A stretch of 64,000 bases of DNA. Source: Turbatrix aceti (Eukaryota; Nematoda; Chromadorea; Rhabditida; Panagrolaimidae). Location: positions 6,844,718 to 6,908,717 of the forward strand of contig OZ017768.1 of NCBI GenBank assembly GCA_963969345.1, written 5' to 3'. How positions within the stretch are numbered: the stretch's first letter is position 1; each line of letters starts with the position of its first letter. Positions 10,632 through 24,500 of this stretch are shown here, one piece after another. Under the pieces are notes generated by a model. The model saw only the letters and a program-made list of their open reading frames with translations. It searched no databases and was not told where the DNA came from. A program made the position numbers and the translations under genes.

Positions 10632-11909
10632 TCACTGAGGCGCACTTGGCAGTCCTGCCGTGGAGAGGCCCATGGCAGCGAGTTGCGCCGCATCCGACGT
10701 CGTGTATGGCAGCCCCGTGTAGCCCATAGACATCGCAGCCATTACCGGATCCTTCGGATCGTAGAGTACATTCCTAAAGACGTCTGCGGACGTCGCAATA
10801 TCGATGAGAGACGCCGAATCAGAAGACGACGTCGTGGTCGTTCCCGCGGACAGACTTCCACCGTCGCCGGAGAGATTGCATTCCGACTTGATACCCAGCT
10901 GGCCGTATGGGTTGCTCGGATCGAAGATGTGGGACTGAGACGCCTGTTGCTGTTGCTGCTGTTGTTGTTGTTGTTGTTGTTGCTGTTGCTGGGAGTGATA
11001 GGCACCCGCGAGGCCCGCAGGGGACGAAGACTGCGGGGAGGGGTAGTGCTGCTGCTGTTGCTGGGCCAGGTAGTTCATCATCATGTTGTCATACGTGGTT
11101 GGTCGACCGTACCCGTACGAGTCAAAGTAGCTGTTGGGCACGGAAGGGACCACCGGGGCTTGATTCCAGGAAGCCATCGATGGATATACCTGCAAATAGG
11201 GAAATATATCTTCGATTCTTGATGTATCCGAAAAATTCCGAACCTGTCCGCATTTGAGGTCAAATTGAGCAGCAGCGGCCGCAGCTGCAGCGTTCATCGA
11301 GGGAATCGTCTTCTTGACGGGTGGCGCGGGCTTGGACTTGCGTCTCGGGCGGTATTTGTAGTCCGGGTGGTTTTTCATGTGATCGGCCCGGAGTCTTTTG
11401 GCCTCGTCGATGAAGGGTCGCTTCTGGGTCTCGTCGAGCAGCTTCCACTCCTGTCCGAGCTGTCGGCTGATCTCGCTGTTGTGGAGCTTGGGATTTTCCT
11501 GAGCCATGCGGCGACGCTGCCCTCTCGACCATACCATGAAGGCGTTCATCGGGCGCTTTACCCGGTCATCGGACTTGCTTCGCTTGTCCTTGCCACCGGC
11601 GTTGCAGAGCTGAAATCCGCCGGTCGCGCTGAGTGGGGCCGATCCACTGCCATTGCTCGAGCCGGGAGAATCCGCGGAGCCGTTGAGGGAGTCGTCCTGG
11701 TGGTTGCCGTGTCCGAGGACTCCCATATTCGTCTGTCCGGGGGGTGGTGGCTGTCCGAAGCCACTATTTCCTCCGCCCGGTTGCTGTTGCTGTCCTGGCT
11801 GGCCTGGGAAGCCGTTGCTCTGGAGCATGTACGACGAGTACTGATCCGGCATCATCTGCAACAGGTGTGGTGGGGGCTTCAGTTCCTGATGCTCCATCAT
11901 AGTCATCAT
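10632..11909 (-). CDS. sox-2: SOXB-group HMG-box transcription factor (SOX2-like)
   Basis: Sequence-specific DNA-binding regulator of development. The HMG box spans about residues 116-190 and contains [51 protein letters not shown] and [11 protein letters not shown], which is the SOXB signature. Around it are a Pro/Gln/Gly-rich N-terminus, a poly-Ala run after the box, and two poly-Gln tracts (CAA/CAG, near 11064-11076 and 10940-10991). The ATG at 11909 directly follows TTTTTTAG, so the true 5' end is either trans-spliced or on an upstream exon. A likely 54-nt intron (11243-11190, GTTCGG to TTTGCAG) is a multiple of three without a stop; the protein is 407 residues if spliced and 425 if retained. 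It stands alone between two large noncoding stretches, typical of a developmental regulator. SOX2 versus SOX3 orthology is not settled here. Confidence 0.93.
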   Translation of the reverse strand: MMTMMEHQELKPPPHLLQMMPDQYSSYMLQSNGFPGQPGQQQQPGGGNSGFGQPPPPGQTNMGVLGHGNHQDDSLNGSADSPGSSNGSGSAPLSATGGFQLCNAGGKDKRSKSDDRVKRPMNAFMVWSRGQRRRMAQENPKLHNSEISRQLGQEWKLLDETQKRPFIDEAKRLRADHMKNHPDYKYRPRRKSKPAPPVKKTIPSMNAAAAAAAAQFDLKCGQVRNFSDTSRIEDIFPYLQVYPSMASWNQAPVVPSVPNSYFDSYGYGRPTTYDNMMMNYLAQQQQQHYPSPQSSSPAGLAGAYHSQQQQQQQQQQQQQQQQASQSHIFDPSNPYGQLGIKSECNLSGDGGSLSAGTTTTSSSDSASLIDIATSADVFRNVLYDPKDPVMAAMSMGYTGLPYTTSDAAQLAAMGLSTAGLPSAPQ

Positions 11910-14900
11910 CTAAAAAACAATACACGATCTTATTTATCAATCTGTCAAAGAAAATTGGTTTTCCCAGATCAGTCAGATTCACGCACAAGAAACCAACCCG
12001 CTTCAGAAAACATGGGACCCTCCAGCGATCAATACAATCCAGACAGTGAAGTTCGTTTTTTTTGGCAACAACAACCCCTCCCTATTCATCGACCCATTCA
12101 TCGAGTTGAATGAACCTCGCCCGGCGGCTTCAAATCAATGATGACAAAGGATATGTATGACGGCGGTGGGAGACAGACGGAAGTGTAGGCATACAAAAAA
12201 GAAACAAATAAGCGGTGGTCAATGAATTGAATGAATTGAATGAAAGGATGTTCTCGTTGTTGCGTGATTATCATAATGGAACGAACAAAAACAACATCAA
12301 CAACGACAAAAAAAAGAGGGAGAGCGTCTTGAGTAGCCATAGGAGAGTATGGTAGCCTCGTCAGTTTCGCTCGCACAAAAAAACGACAAAAAGGCAACAA
12401 GAAGGTACGAAAAATAGATTGCATTCACGAGACGACGACACCGTCTTCTTCTTCGTCTTCGTCGAGGAGAACCCCAAGACGACTCAAGGCAGGGAGGTGT
12501 GTTCGAGCTGTGTGACGGGCACTAGAGGAGTCTCCCTTCTGGAGCACTGCCACACACCACCACAAAATCCTCTGCACGGGCGGAGTATGAGGGAAAAAGA
12601 AGGAGCGAGTCCAGTTCAGTTCGTGCGCAGTAACAACAGCAGCAGCAGCAGCAAAAAGAGGGCCGAGAGACGCCTTGACGCAGGAGGTACAACGCGGTGG
12701 GAGGCGGAGCCTACGTAGCAGAGAGGCGCGGCGGTCGTCGACGAGACAGCCAATAAGCTCGCTCTCGCGCGTAGACCCGACAGAGGCCAAGCTGCATGGG
12801 TGCTGTCGCATAGCAGGGAGCCAGGCCCCGGGGGCTATGGATGTAACAAGTCTACAGAGGCCTCGAGAAGCTCTCCCAGGGCGGTATGCCGAAAGGCAGG
12901 GAGCCATGTCAGACGCGCATCCACCGCCCGGAAACAATGCCGTTACGCTACGCACCTTTCACGGGGGGTCCTCTGCGCGGCTGGGAGCCTGTCGTGCACG
13001 ATGCCCTCTGCGCCCCTCTCGCAAACTGCCGTAACGGGTAACGCGCACAAAAGGTGTTAAAGGGGACGGGAAAGCTGTCGCCGACCCTCTAATCCGGGCA
13101 CGGTTATGGCAATGTCTCATCAACACAGGGATGGTTTGGGTTCAAAAAGTATTGTTATGCCAATAAAATAAATTTGGTCGCTGAGAAAGGTGCCAAAAAG
13201 TCAGTTTGAAAGTAACAAAAGGCGGCGCAAATCAAAGGGCTATGGGAAAAAAAGATTCCCACAACGTTACGTGCCGAGCCCGCCAACGCACGCACTTAGG
13301 GGGCCTATGGCTACGGCAATTACCGAGGCACAAGAAAGCCGGTGATTGCCCTAACCAGCCGAGACTAATCATAAAAGTACACGCCAAGAAAAAGGGAAAA
13401 AGTATTAATCAGCCTCGAGCCTCAGACACCTTTGCCGACAACTATCCACCTACAAGGCCCAAAAAGTACGAAGCATGCCTTCAAAAACCCCTCTACAAAA
13501 TTGATCGAAACTTTTTGCGCCTTCGTGAACGAACAAAAGCATCGTCGTAGTTGTCGTCGTCGACGACGCAACCAGCGTCACCCCCCAGTCCCGTTATCCT
13601 CAACAAAACCCGACAACGACGACGACAATTGCTCTACTCGAGAGGAGTCCTTCTACGGTGCAGCAGTCGCAGTCGCTGCCACCGCCGCCGCCGCCGCCGC
13701 CGCCGCCGCTAGTCATCACGACAAAATCCAAATCTCACGCAATACCGCAGAGGGGGGGGGGGGTTGGAGGAGAACGTATGTACAACTTACTCCCATGCAG
13801 GGAATAAAGTTCAGCTCAAATGAACACCCGCGTTGCGTTCCGCTGCAGCCGTGCCAAGTGCTCCTCGCCCTCCCTTTGAACAAAGCTATGCGCAAGCCGC
13901 GCACAATTATGTACAATTGCTTACAATTGTGGATCATGGAGTAAAAAAGTGCGTGTCCCCCTTGACTCCATTCAATGGGCTACAAATGCGAAAAAAAAAC
14001 AACTAGACACATAAAAAACAAATCATCGAAGAAATGTATACTTTTGTATCATTTTTTGTACCTACAGAATTCATTTTTTTTGCTTGAACCTTTAAAAACC
14101 TCCGACGTAAGTAAAGTACATAAAACAAACCCCAGACTACAAATAGAAATTTACTAAATACTAAAAAAAACGTGCTAACGTCAGGGTAAACCAATATCCA
14201 TCTCCTCGGGGCCGAGAACGCAGCCAGCCAGCCAGCCAGCGAGCGAGCGAGCGATCACCGCAATCGTATCCATTCACCAGTGTCACTTGGACACGTGAGG
14301 TGATGAATGGATGACGTTGAGCAGCAATACGCGGGCCAGTGGATGCACGGAAGAGAGCGGAATGGGTAGAGGTGCCTTAAGACACCTCTACCTCGAGAGC
14401 AGTCAGGACCACCTTCTTCCTTCCTTCCATCCATCCATCCTTCGACGCAGGCAGGCAGGCAGACCACAGTATCCACGCCGTAGCAAAGTTTGCGCTTACT
14501 CGGCGCAGACGACGCTGCTGGCTGACGCAGAGCAAAGGGGACAGGGACAGGGACGAGGAGGAGGCAAACGCGCCCCGTTGCAAGCCACCACAAACCGTCA
14601 ACACACGCTGCCTTCAGGACTGACTCGACTCCGCAGCGAGCACGCAAAACGTCACAAGAGTCGTCGTCGTCGTCGTCATCATCATCCAAGTGCCGTGTTC
14701 TACGTACTTCACGCAGCGACCGACCACCAAAACACGCTTGCTTCTTGCTACTTGCCCCGGGAAGAAGTCGATGTCGTCATGCATGCTCCTAAGGATTACG
14801 CAAAACCCCTGCCCCTGCCCCTTTCCAGGTGAGAAACAAATGCTCGACCGGCCATGGCACCTCTCGAATCATCAGGCATCCCATACAACCATCAACAAAC

Positions 14901-17606
14901 ACCACCCACACCCTAATATTTTAATATATGCGCGCAAAAATAGTTGGCAACATGTATATACTTGACCGTATCCATGCACCTTCTGTTCTTGGTGTTACTA
15001 ATCGCATTTGCAGGAGAGAGGGAGAAGCGTGAAAAGCCATCTTGCGCAACGAGATGGATCGCTCTTCGCCCGGATTAGCACTTCTCCCCCCCTACCACAA
15101 ACATTCGGTGGGAGGGGGGAGCGCCGATCCGTCCCGATGGATGTTGTTGCGCAGCAACAGGCTGGGACTGAATTTTTTTTTTGGCGTATCACGATACCAA
15201 AAACATAAGCTTTTGTGACAAAAAAAACGCAGTGAAACGGAAAGACGGAGTCTCGACTGGCAACCAACCCCAAAATCATTTGTTTAGGGACTCTACGAAA
15301 GCGGGAGACGATGGATGAAGTCCACCGGCTGCGAGGACAATGCGCGCCAGACGCACCCAAGAAGTGTGATGAGCGCGGTCGCGGTTCTGCCCGAAAAAGG
15401 GGGGCGACGACAATACGGAGGTCGTCGTCGTCGTTGTCGAAGACCGAGGAGGCCAGGGGGTCCTGCCTGCTTCCACATGATACAACTCGCTTCGACACAA
15501 TCCAGGAAGCCTGTGCAAACATTGAGGAGGTCGTGCGATTCCAGGTATAATATTGTACTACGCTCTACCCCTCCCCCAAGAAAAGCTGTGCTCACCAAAA
15601 AATTAACAAAAAAAAAAGTATGTATAAAAATTATGGGCGACTTTGTATTTAAATTTGGCAATGAGTGGTGCCGCTGGCAGGCCAGGGCAGGGCGCGCGCG
15701 TAACCGATGCCTCCCAGCTCCCACGCGCTGTTCTCAGCTGGGCCAACTATAACCCAGATGTGGTAATAAGTCTAACGAGATTATGATTAATTCAAGAAGA
15801 CCAAAGCCAGCGGACTCGAGGCAAACCTAGCGCGCTTGGAGATAGATCTCTCCCTGCCACCACGCTTCGGCGACGGCAAAGATGGTCATGCATAAAATCT
15901 TTCCGAAATAGTAGGCCACTGGCAAGAAAAAAATAATTTTGTCTAATAATCAAGAAAAGGGGGCCAACGAAGACGTGATGGCGCAAACACATGCGTAATC
16001 CTCATCGAAAGCGCTCCGGCAGCCGGTGTCACCTATCCAAGAGTCATACACCTATCCGAGGGGTGTTACCTGACAGGTAATTGCCGGGGCATGGGTAGTC
16101 AACATACATACACACACACGGACATCTGCTGGCTGAAGTCTGTCTCACGCAATAACCGAATAGCCTGGATTAACCGGAGTCATCCTGAGAACACTCCCGA
16201 ACACGAATCAAAAAATTTCACATCACAAACACCGAGAAATAGTAAATACATATTTTTTTTAAAACGTGGATGGCACACAACACTTACCCGGGACTTCTTT
16301 CAGAAACGACGATGAAGGCTGGCAGAAGCGGAGCCATGGTCGCATACGGCGACGAATAGTCAGGTGACTCAGGTCGTCGAGGTACGACGGCGACAACTGG
16401 CAACACCGCCATCCGGCAACTGAAACGAAAAATACTGACTGCTCCACACACGGAGAACGAAGGTGTAATACGAAAACGAGAAGACTATCTCACTCGTATG
16501 GATCAAGAGAAAACTGGCCTATTATGTGAGACGGAGGGGAGACATTGTTGGAACCCCTCTACACACGCCGCGTTCGTTGTTCAGTCCTGCCTGCCCGCTT
16601 TTGTCCTCAAGTCCAATTGACTGCGCAACAAAGCCGTCTTTATTGTGATGTACAAAAAAAGGAGAGAAGGAGGCACGGAGTCTTTTTTCTCCAACAACAA
16701 AACCGTCATTCATCCACCATCTATTCATTCATTTCCTCCTACCTTCTCGCGTTGCCTAAAATGCTTTTGCTCGGCTTGTTTGCGCCTCTATCTATGCATG
16801 ACATGTACACCGTAAAAAAAAAAGAGTGGTGTTGTTGCGATTTTTGTTTGCGTGTCTTCTCGTTAGCACACCCTTCTTTGGGCGAAGACGTGGCTGGCTT
16901 GGCTCATGGACACTATCATGGGCTTCCACCGTATATTTTTTCATATATTTCTCGCCTGGTAGCACAAGGCCTAGCCCAGGTGGTTTTTAAAAGTTCACAA
17001 AACAGCGCGCAGTCTGATTACAGTGGGTGGAAGCTCCCACAACCATAATCTACCTAAATTGAAATATTGCCACAGTTTTATCTACAAAGTTGGTCTATTA
17101 CCCCCAAACGTGCCGACAAAAACATTCCCACGCTTGTTGTCGAGCAACGGCACGTGAGAGCAGAGCCGTCTGATGCAGACATCGACGGCCATCCCAAGAA
17201 GTACGGTCCTACATACAAAAGTGCAGGTAATGTAAATGTAATAGCCAAAGGACGTGGGAATCGTCGCCGCAGAACAAGGCATACATCATCTAGGGCACAA
17301 TTGCCATTAGGCAGAGGAGAGGACAAAAACTGGCATGGGGTAACCTCAAAGCATAATAAGCACATACAAAATGGAAAAAAAAACAATTCTCATGGAAGGC
17401 AACATCAATCAACGTAAAGCACACACCTGATGAAGGCCGCAAGTAACATGGGACCCCGAGTTTTCCCACAAAAGAAATACAGGCTCGAGAGAGTACGAAA
17501 CAACTAACGATCAAGTAATAAAAACGCGCATGAAAAGTTGCAAAATGATAAAAAAAAATAGGGACCGAAAAGAGAAACGATGAAAAAAATTACGATCGTT
17601 CAACCG

Positions 17607-17782
17607 CAATCCTAAAATCGCGGCGAAACCCAATTGAGTTACGATTGTACCACAATCCTAAATTCGCGGCGAAACCCAAATGAGTTACGATTCTACCGCA
17701 ATCCTAAATTCGTGTCGAAACCCAGTTGAGTTACGATTCCACACATTCCTAAATTCGCGGCGAAACCCAATTGAGTTACGAT
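17607..17782. repeat. 46-bp minisatellite, 4 copies
   Basis: CAATCCTAAATTCGCGGC, then GAAACCCAATTGAGTTACGA, repeats starting at 17607, 17653, 17699 and 17744 (spacing 46, 46, 45). Copies differ by a few bases each. Confidence 0.85.
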
Positions 17783-19900
17783 ACGATTTAGTTTGCATCG
17801 TATCGTAACGTATCTATCGCTTTTTTTTAGCTTTTGGAGCGCTTGTGATCGTTGTTGAACTCGTTTCAATCACGGCACGTGGCTACGAGCTTGCAACAGG
17901 AGGGCCTAAGTTGTGCTCTTCGCCGTCTGCGTGTGTGGATGCCTATTTGCGAGGGTCCTTTTTAAGACGACGACGACGAAGAGGGGGCGCTGTATGGCGC
18001 ATTTTCCACCCATTTTCCTATACCATCATTACACTGTATTGTTTCTTTTCAATTTGCACATAAAGCCGCTCTCTTTTTGGGTCCTGTGCTCTATTCATTG
18101 CCATTCTAAGTCGCGCTCTGACGGGTTTTTCTTTTCTTTGGTTTCTTGTGTGTTGCAGTGTCCTCACTCTTTTCATCCCGCGATGCCTCAGGCCTCAAGC
18201 CTCACATCAGGCTCCTACCATCACTACCACCACACGCATGCACACGGGAGCGCCCAGGCTGGCTTTTGTATTTTTTTTGGGCCCATTTTCGGCTTGACTA
18301 CGCTCAAACAAGACTCACAGGCTCCCTCCTTCCTCTGACAAGAACATGCTCAGACGACTCATTCACGCTTGCTCGAGCACAACACGACAGCCAGGAGTGC
18401 TGAATCTAAATACTCTGTCGGACCCTACCACCGTATTCTCCCTTTTTGGCACCGGCAACACAGCACTTGACCGGATTGTGCCTTGGATGAAGTGCACTGC
18501 ACGTCCACCGACCGACTTGACGTCCACCGTCCACCGTCGACCGTCGTCAGTCGGAGTCGATCAAGTGTTCCCTCTTATGCGGAAACTTGGAGATCTCGCC
18601 TTAGGGAAGCTTGCTTCCCAGAAATTGTTTTGCTGTCAGCCCGGGGAGAGGATAGGGATAGGAAGGGACGTGTAAGCAAAAAATTGATAAAAAAATTATT
18701 TTATTTATTTTATTTGCTTGTTTGCCAAATATGGCTCGGCGCTTTTTTTCTTGTTTGTTGACATCGATCAATACATATTTAGCAGCCCCCTTTTTGCGCG
18801 AAAAAAATAGGAAAAAGGTAAGTCGTCAAATCTGGCACCTATTTTCCCCTCCGGATTACCCGTCGTCTTGTTTTGGCACAGTAGACGCGTCACAAATCCA
18901 TCAGGGTCCACAGGAAGTAAGCACCTGTCACCTGACGTCGCTTGTTGCTTGTCGCTTGCTTTCCAGACGCATGCCAAAAGTGGGGATCCCGATGACGGCA
19001 GCGTGGGCATCCATCCTATTCCCTGAATATGAATAGGTGACGCCGAATGCCGCCGTCTGCGCAGGCGCGTTAATCGCTTCGAGGAGAAAAAGAAAAACAG
19101 CAGCAGCGGCGGCGGTGGCGGCGTACTGTAGCGCCACGATACATGCATGCATGTATACCTTCCTCGGTGGCGGCATGGCTTGCACGGTGCTTTTTTTTGT
19201 CAAAGCAATTCGGCGAAGACAGGGGAAAGGCCTTTGCACCGGGCCGAACAAAAGCGCTGCTAGCTTCTTTTTTTTTGTCTAGGGTCATCGACAAAAAATG
19301 GTTTTAAAAAAAAAGCATGAACGCGGGGGGACAACGAACGAATAGAATCGTGCAGGTGTCGATCGTCGACCGTCCAACGAGCAGGGGCCGCCGCCGGGGA
19401 CCGTGAGGGGGCGAGAAGGGCACAGGGCACATTCGCATGCATTCAGCTGTGGCATGCAAGCCGAGTCTCATTCGAGAGGGGTTTTATGGGCTCCGGAGAT
19501 GACACCACATCACCCAGACTCATCGCCTCCCGCAAAAGGTCATCGTCCATCCCGTTCGTTGTTAGCGGTCGTTAAGGTACACAAAATTTGACAAATGGGC
19601 AATTTCTGGCATAATGTCAACGATCTGGGTGAACGAACGCAACACGGTGGAAAAAAAACGAAAAAAATCAGGGGTCACGGTTTGTGACGGCAGGAAATGG
19701 TTCTGATTCGGGATAGGGGGATAGGATAAAGGGGGACCAATATCCAACATAAACGTATAATATTTATTCAATTTCTGTCATTTTGACAAAAAAATAACAA
19801 CAATATAAAAAAACAAGGTAGCCAGGTGTTTTTCACACCTGGCCATCTTCCACGTCGGATTTCACGTCAGATGCAACTCGCAGTTTCATTCAAATCAGAG

Positions 19901-20257
19901 CTGACTGCGCCGAAGTGGATCTGATTGGAATCAGAGTATGCCATCCGAAATTCTTGAATTTTTACCTTTTCATGTGCCATTCCACGGTTTTTTGCTTTTT
20001 TTGTACACGATCACTTTAGCAAGTTACATAAGACCCAAACATTGTTTTTAGTCGGATAATTCACTTGAATCGCCTCCGATGATCCCCCGAAATCGTGCAA
20101 AATTCGACTAAAAACAATGTTTGGATCTTCTGTAACCCTGCTAAAGTGATCGTAGACAAAAATCAAAAAACCGTAGAATGTCACATGAAAAGGTGAAAAT
20201 CCAAGAATTTCGGATGGCATCCTCTGATTCAAATCAGATCCACATCGGAGCAGTCAG
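19901..20257. mobile_element. Foldback/MITE-like inverted repeat, 357 bp
   Basis: The left arm begins CTGACTGCGCCGAAGTGGAT and the right arm ends ATCCACATCGGAGCAGTCAG. The arms pair along most of their length (GCCATCCGAAATTCTTG with CCAAGAATTTCGGATGGC; CAAACATTGTTTTTAGTCG with its complement). There is no coding capacity. No clear target-site duplication was found, so the superfamily is not assigned. Confidence 0.75.
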
Positions 20258-21520
20258 TTCAACGCGTGCCTTTCCATTCCAAAAAAAGGTTAACGGCTTC
20301 TCTCTCAGCTGGCAAATCGCTCTCGCGCAGAGGCTAAATTTCATCCATCCAAAGGTCAACTGTCAATTGCCATTGGAACGAATTAGGCAATTTATTTACG
20401 GTTTGTTTCCAATTTTCAAGGCTTGCAACGAATTAAAAAAAAAAACTATACGCAAGATTATTTCTTAGTTCTTTTAAAAAAACTGTACAATGTGTGATTT
20501 TTGTGTGTGTGCAAAACTGTAGTGGCGGAATAGAGGTAAGAATGATGTAGTTGTCCGAATTCGTTATTTTGGGGTTCAGCAAAGTCGAAAGTCGTCATCA
20601 GAAGGAAGACGAAGGTAAACAAAAGTTGTTCAGTAGAGGAGTTAGGCAGTGTGACGTTGTGGTTGTGGTTGGCGCAGAGCAGACTTGCGATCAACGCGAG
20701 CCTTCGCTGATACCGATTCAGCGCCGATGCTGATTAGTTGGGGGGGGGGGGCTAAAATGCTGTAAATTGGAGATCCGTCAACAATGACCAAGAATTTTCA
20801 GAGGAGGGGGTCAGAAGCATCGTAATCAGACAAAGACCAGAAAAACAGACATGTCCTTTGGTTCGGCGATTTCAAGAGAGAGAAAGAGCGCAAAAAACTT
20901 TACAGGAAAAGGATTGTTTTTTGTATGACGCCATTTTTTTTCTACGCTTTGTCGTGGGAACCTGAACCCAGAAGGAAACAAAATACCCTGGCGACAGCCA
21001 AATTTTTCGCGCATGGACCGGCCCAGGCCAACGCGGGTCTCGCGTGGTGGTGTGACCTTTTGAGTGCTCCATTTGCAAATCGGCCTCAGTCACTCACTCA
21101 AGGAGCACATAGAAGATCGTCAGAAAAAAAGTAAAGAGGCGTGGTGGGAGGGCAGCCAACTTGCCCAACTTCCGATCGGCGTGCATGCCGCATGCCTGGG
21201 TGGGTGAAGGAGGAAAGCAAAAAGCGGGCGGCGGTCGCCGTTTTGAAGGAACGAAGGAATGAAGGTAAAGGAGGGAGATGAACCTCCTCAGGAGGAAAAA
21301 GCATAAAAAATGATTGATTGCCAAACAATCTCCGAAAACAGCATAAGCATCATCACCATCACCATCAGCGGTGGTGATCATGATGGGAAGGGTCAACATA
21401 CCATGTTTGGATAAGAACGAGGAGGGAAGAGGCAAAACGAAGAAGAAGGCAGGTGTCCACGTCGACGTCCATGGCTCGTTAGACCACGCCGCCGCGAGGC
21501 AAGCAAACGGACGATAAGGT

Positions 21521-24500
21521 TTAACCAGCCAAGACAGTGGCCATTTGGGGGCCTTCGGTGACGGTGATCTCGCCGAACGGCTCGTCCTGGTGTACCTTGA
21601 TGGCCTGCTTCTTCGCGAGCTCGAGGAGAGCGTAAAACTTCTGAGCGGCAGTTCGGTGGGTAGAACCCTTCGTGAGGAGGTCGTTAAGCGTGATCTAAAC
21701 TCACAAAAACATTTGATTGAATTTACTCTCCTACAGACGGACTCCCGCTGTGTAACTCACCGATTCGTTGGACTTAAGCCGGCTGTTGATGGCGTTGGCG
21801 ACAGCGTGAGTTCGCCTCGAGCAGCGTTGTTCGACGTCGTCTTCGTCGCCGGATTCTTCGCGATCTCGCTGAAATTTTCAAACTTGTTATCAGGACGCAA
21901 AAACAAAAAAATCAAAAAAATAACCTCTTGACGCTGTCGACGAGATCGTTTTTCACCGTCTCGGACAGGTGATGCCAGGTCGGGTTGAAGGTTTTCGTCG
22001 ACTTCTTCGATGGGGTCAAACTGACCGCCGGGGAGATTTGAATCAGGTGCGTCGAGTCCATCAAAGTTGCCAAAGTCGTCGTCCTGAATAATCAAATTTG
22101 ATTTAAATATTTGTATTTACCATGTGGTCTTTTTTTGTGTAAAAAAATGCATTTTTGCGTTTGTTTTTTTTGTTTCACTGTAACCCTCTACAAAAACAAA
22201 AAAAAATGCGTTTAAGGTCACTTGGATATGCAATCCGGTAATCTTCCTATCGCACTTCTGGGTGTCAGTCAGACTATCTCTCAATTTTGTGCCTCTCGAG
22301 AAAACCCTCGGTCCTCGTCTGCGTGACCTTGGCAGAGCGTTTACACACGCACACACACGGATGAGGAGGGGGAAACGATAAGTGAGGAGAGGTACCCACC
22401 CCAGGTAGGCGCAGGCGCCGCGCCGACGACGACCGCAGTCAAACCACATCACAAGAAAATAAGAAGAAAAAAAACTCAGCTGGTCCTTCAGAAAAACTGA
22501 ACAACGTGCTGATAGATACTAGACCTGTTTGGCGTGTCCCAAAATGATGGGCAAGGCAAGTCTTGGCGAACCTAACCACTTCAAAAGAAGGCTACAGCCT
22601 CAGCAAATCACCTAGCGTCGCGCGTTCCCCTAAAATTTACCTGACAGCCGCAGCGCAGCGCCATCAAATAGGCAGCTGCCAATAAAAAAAAAAGTTGACG
22701 AGCTGTCGCCTGACGGACGCCGTGGATAAAAAAAAACAGCTCAGAGTCAATTCCCCGGCGATTTCGGTCAATTATAGCACAAAGGGGATTCATGATCTTT
22801 GAGGGCTTTAATATAAACGCCGCATAAACGCGTGCGTGCCACAGTAAACCAGACACGGTCAAAAATTATCGTATCGTTCAAGATGGAAAGTTTTTTTGCC
22901 CAAATAATTACCGGGGTAAATCAAAAATAAATGGCTACCATTAAACCCTTTTTCGACCTATTGACCATCGATGAAAATTTGAACAAAGTTGGGAAACAAA
23001 CCAACAACGAAAAAAAATTCTAGGGAAATTCAAAAAAATAAAAACTCACTCCTGGGTAGAAATCAGGCTCGTCGATGACGTTATCGACCATTTCGAGGTC
23101 GTTACGAATGCTGTTTTCTGTCTCCTCGCTGGGCTTGGCGTGGGGCACGAGGTGGGATTGATAAATCTGGAAAACAGAGTTCTACAGCTCCGAAAAAAAT
23201 ATAAATAGCAAAACATACCCTCATGACGGTTGTATCGCAGAGCGGCCGGCATCCAGGCATGGAGAAGAGCTTGTCAACGCCTCCGGTCTCGCGCAGATGC
23301 ATGAGTTTCTTGGTCGGAGGCGCGAGGTCGAGGGGCTGCATGATGTCCTGGAAGTCGGCCATGTTCGCCTTCATCTCATCGCCGGTGATGTTCTTTGCAT
23401 CGTCGACGAGGAGACGCTTGCGTTTGCGCTTTGGGGCTTTGCTCACGGGAACGTCGACTTCGAGGGAATCGAGTTTGAGGCTGTTGTCGATGACTGAAGG
23501 GGGACTCAATCAGATTTATGTTTCTCAATTATGGTTTGGAAAATGTTTTCGAACTAATTTTATTTTTCTTGTTCGCAAACAGATTTCGCATAAATTTATT
23601 TTTTCATGTTCGTTCGCAAACAAAGTTAAATTTTCCGAACAAAAAGTAAAAATAAAATTTACGATGACGCCGTTAAAATAAATTTTACCAAAAAAATGTG
23701 TAAAATTTATAAAATTTACGGTCTAAATTTATTTATGTGTAAATTTATAAAATAAAATTTACGGTGACGCCGTTAAAATAAATTTTGACATGCATAAATT
23801 TTAGCCAGAAAAATGTGTATCAAATACAAAAAAAAAACGTGGAATAATCAAATTTTCATTTTTGTACTCGGAGAAACGAAAATTCGCACAATTTACAAAA
23901 AAATCAGTTTAAAAATTTTTTTGGCGAAAACAGACAAAAATTTTCGCGTTCGTCCAATTTTTCAACAAAAAATTTTAATTGTGTTCGTTCGCGAACAAAA
24001 AACTGATGTTTGCCCATTTCTGCCCCAAAAGAGTCAAAAACCAAAACTCACAATCACCGCCGTTCACATGACGCTCAATGCCGCAGAAATCGTCGATATC
24101 GCCGAAATCCGCATCACCAACACTGGCAATCGAAGGATCAACTTCACCGACAGAATTTATCTGCGAATCACGTCCATCGTCGCGACGAGCGCCTTCAAAG
24201 GGCGTAGAACGTCCCAGCGAAGATCCGATTTCTCGGCCCTTGTTGGCGTAGTATTCATCGGTCATCAGATCGATAGGGGCATCGCCCTCGCCGAAATCGT
24301 CCAACTAAAAAACCCACAATTTTTGATTATTTGAAAACAAAAAAATAAACAGAATACTTACACCGCAGCCAATATCGGCAAAATAACTGCCAGCCCTGTC
24401 TTGAGCGCCGACGTTGTCTTCGCGGAGTGTGATATCGTCGATTCGCGATTGGTGGAGGTGGACGGGAGCAGACGGGAGTTCCAGGTCTTCGGCTAGGTCG

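Larger units (their letters stand above)
11910..21520. other. About 9.6 kb noncoding stretch upstream of SOX
   Basis: No credible gene. Open frames are short, lack splice-consistent partners and translate simple sequence. Present are microsatellites (CCG near 13680; CAGC/GAGC near 14221; CCTT/CATC near 14420), a 46-bp minisatellite at 17607, a 23-nt perfect hairpin at 19821-19843 (GCCAGGTG ... CACCTGGC) and a 357-bp foldback at 19901. It is the likely regulatory domain of the SOX gene, although no enhancer can be identified by eye. Confidence 0.6.
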
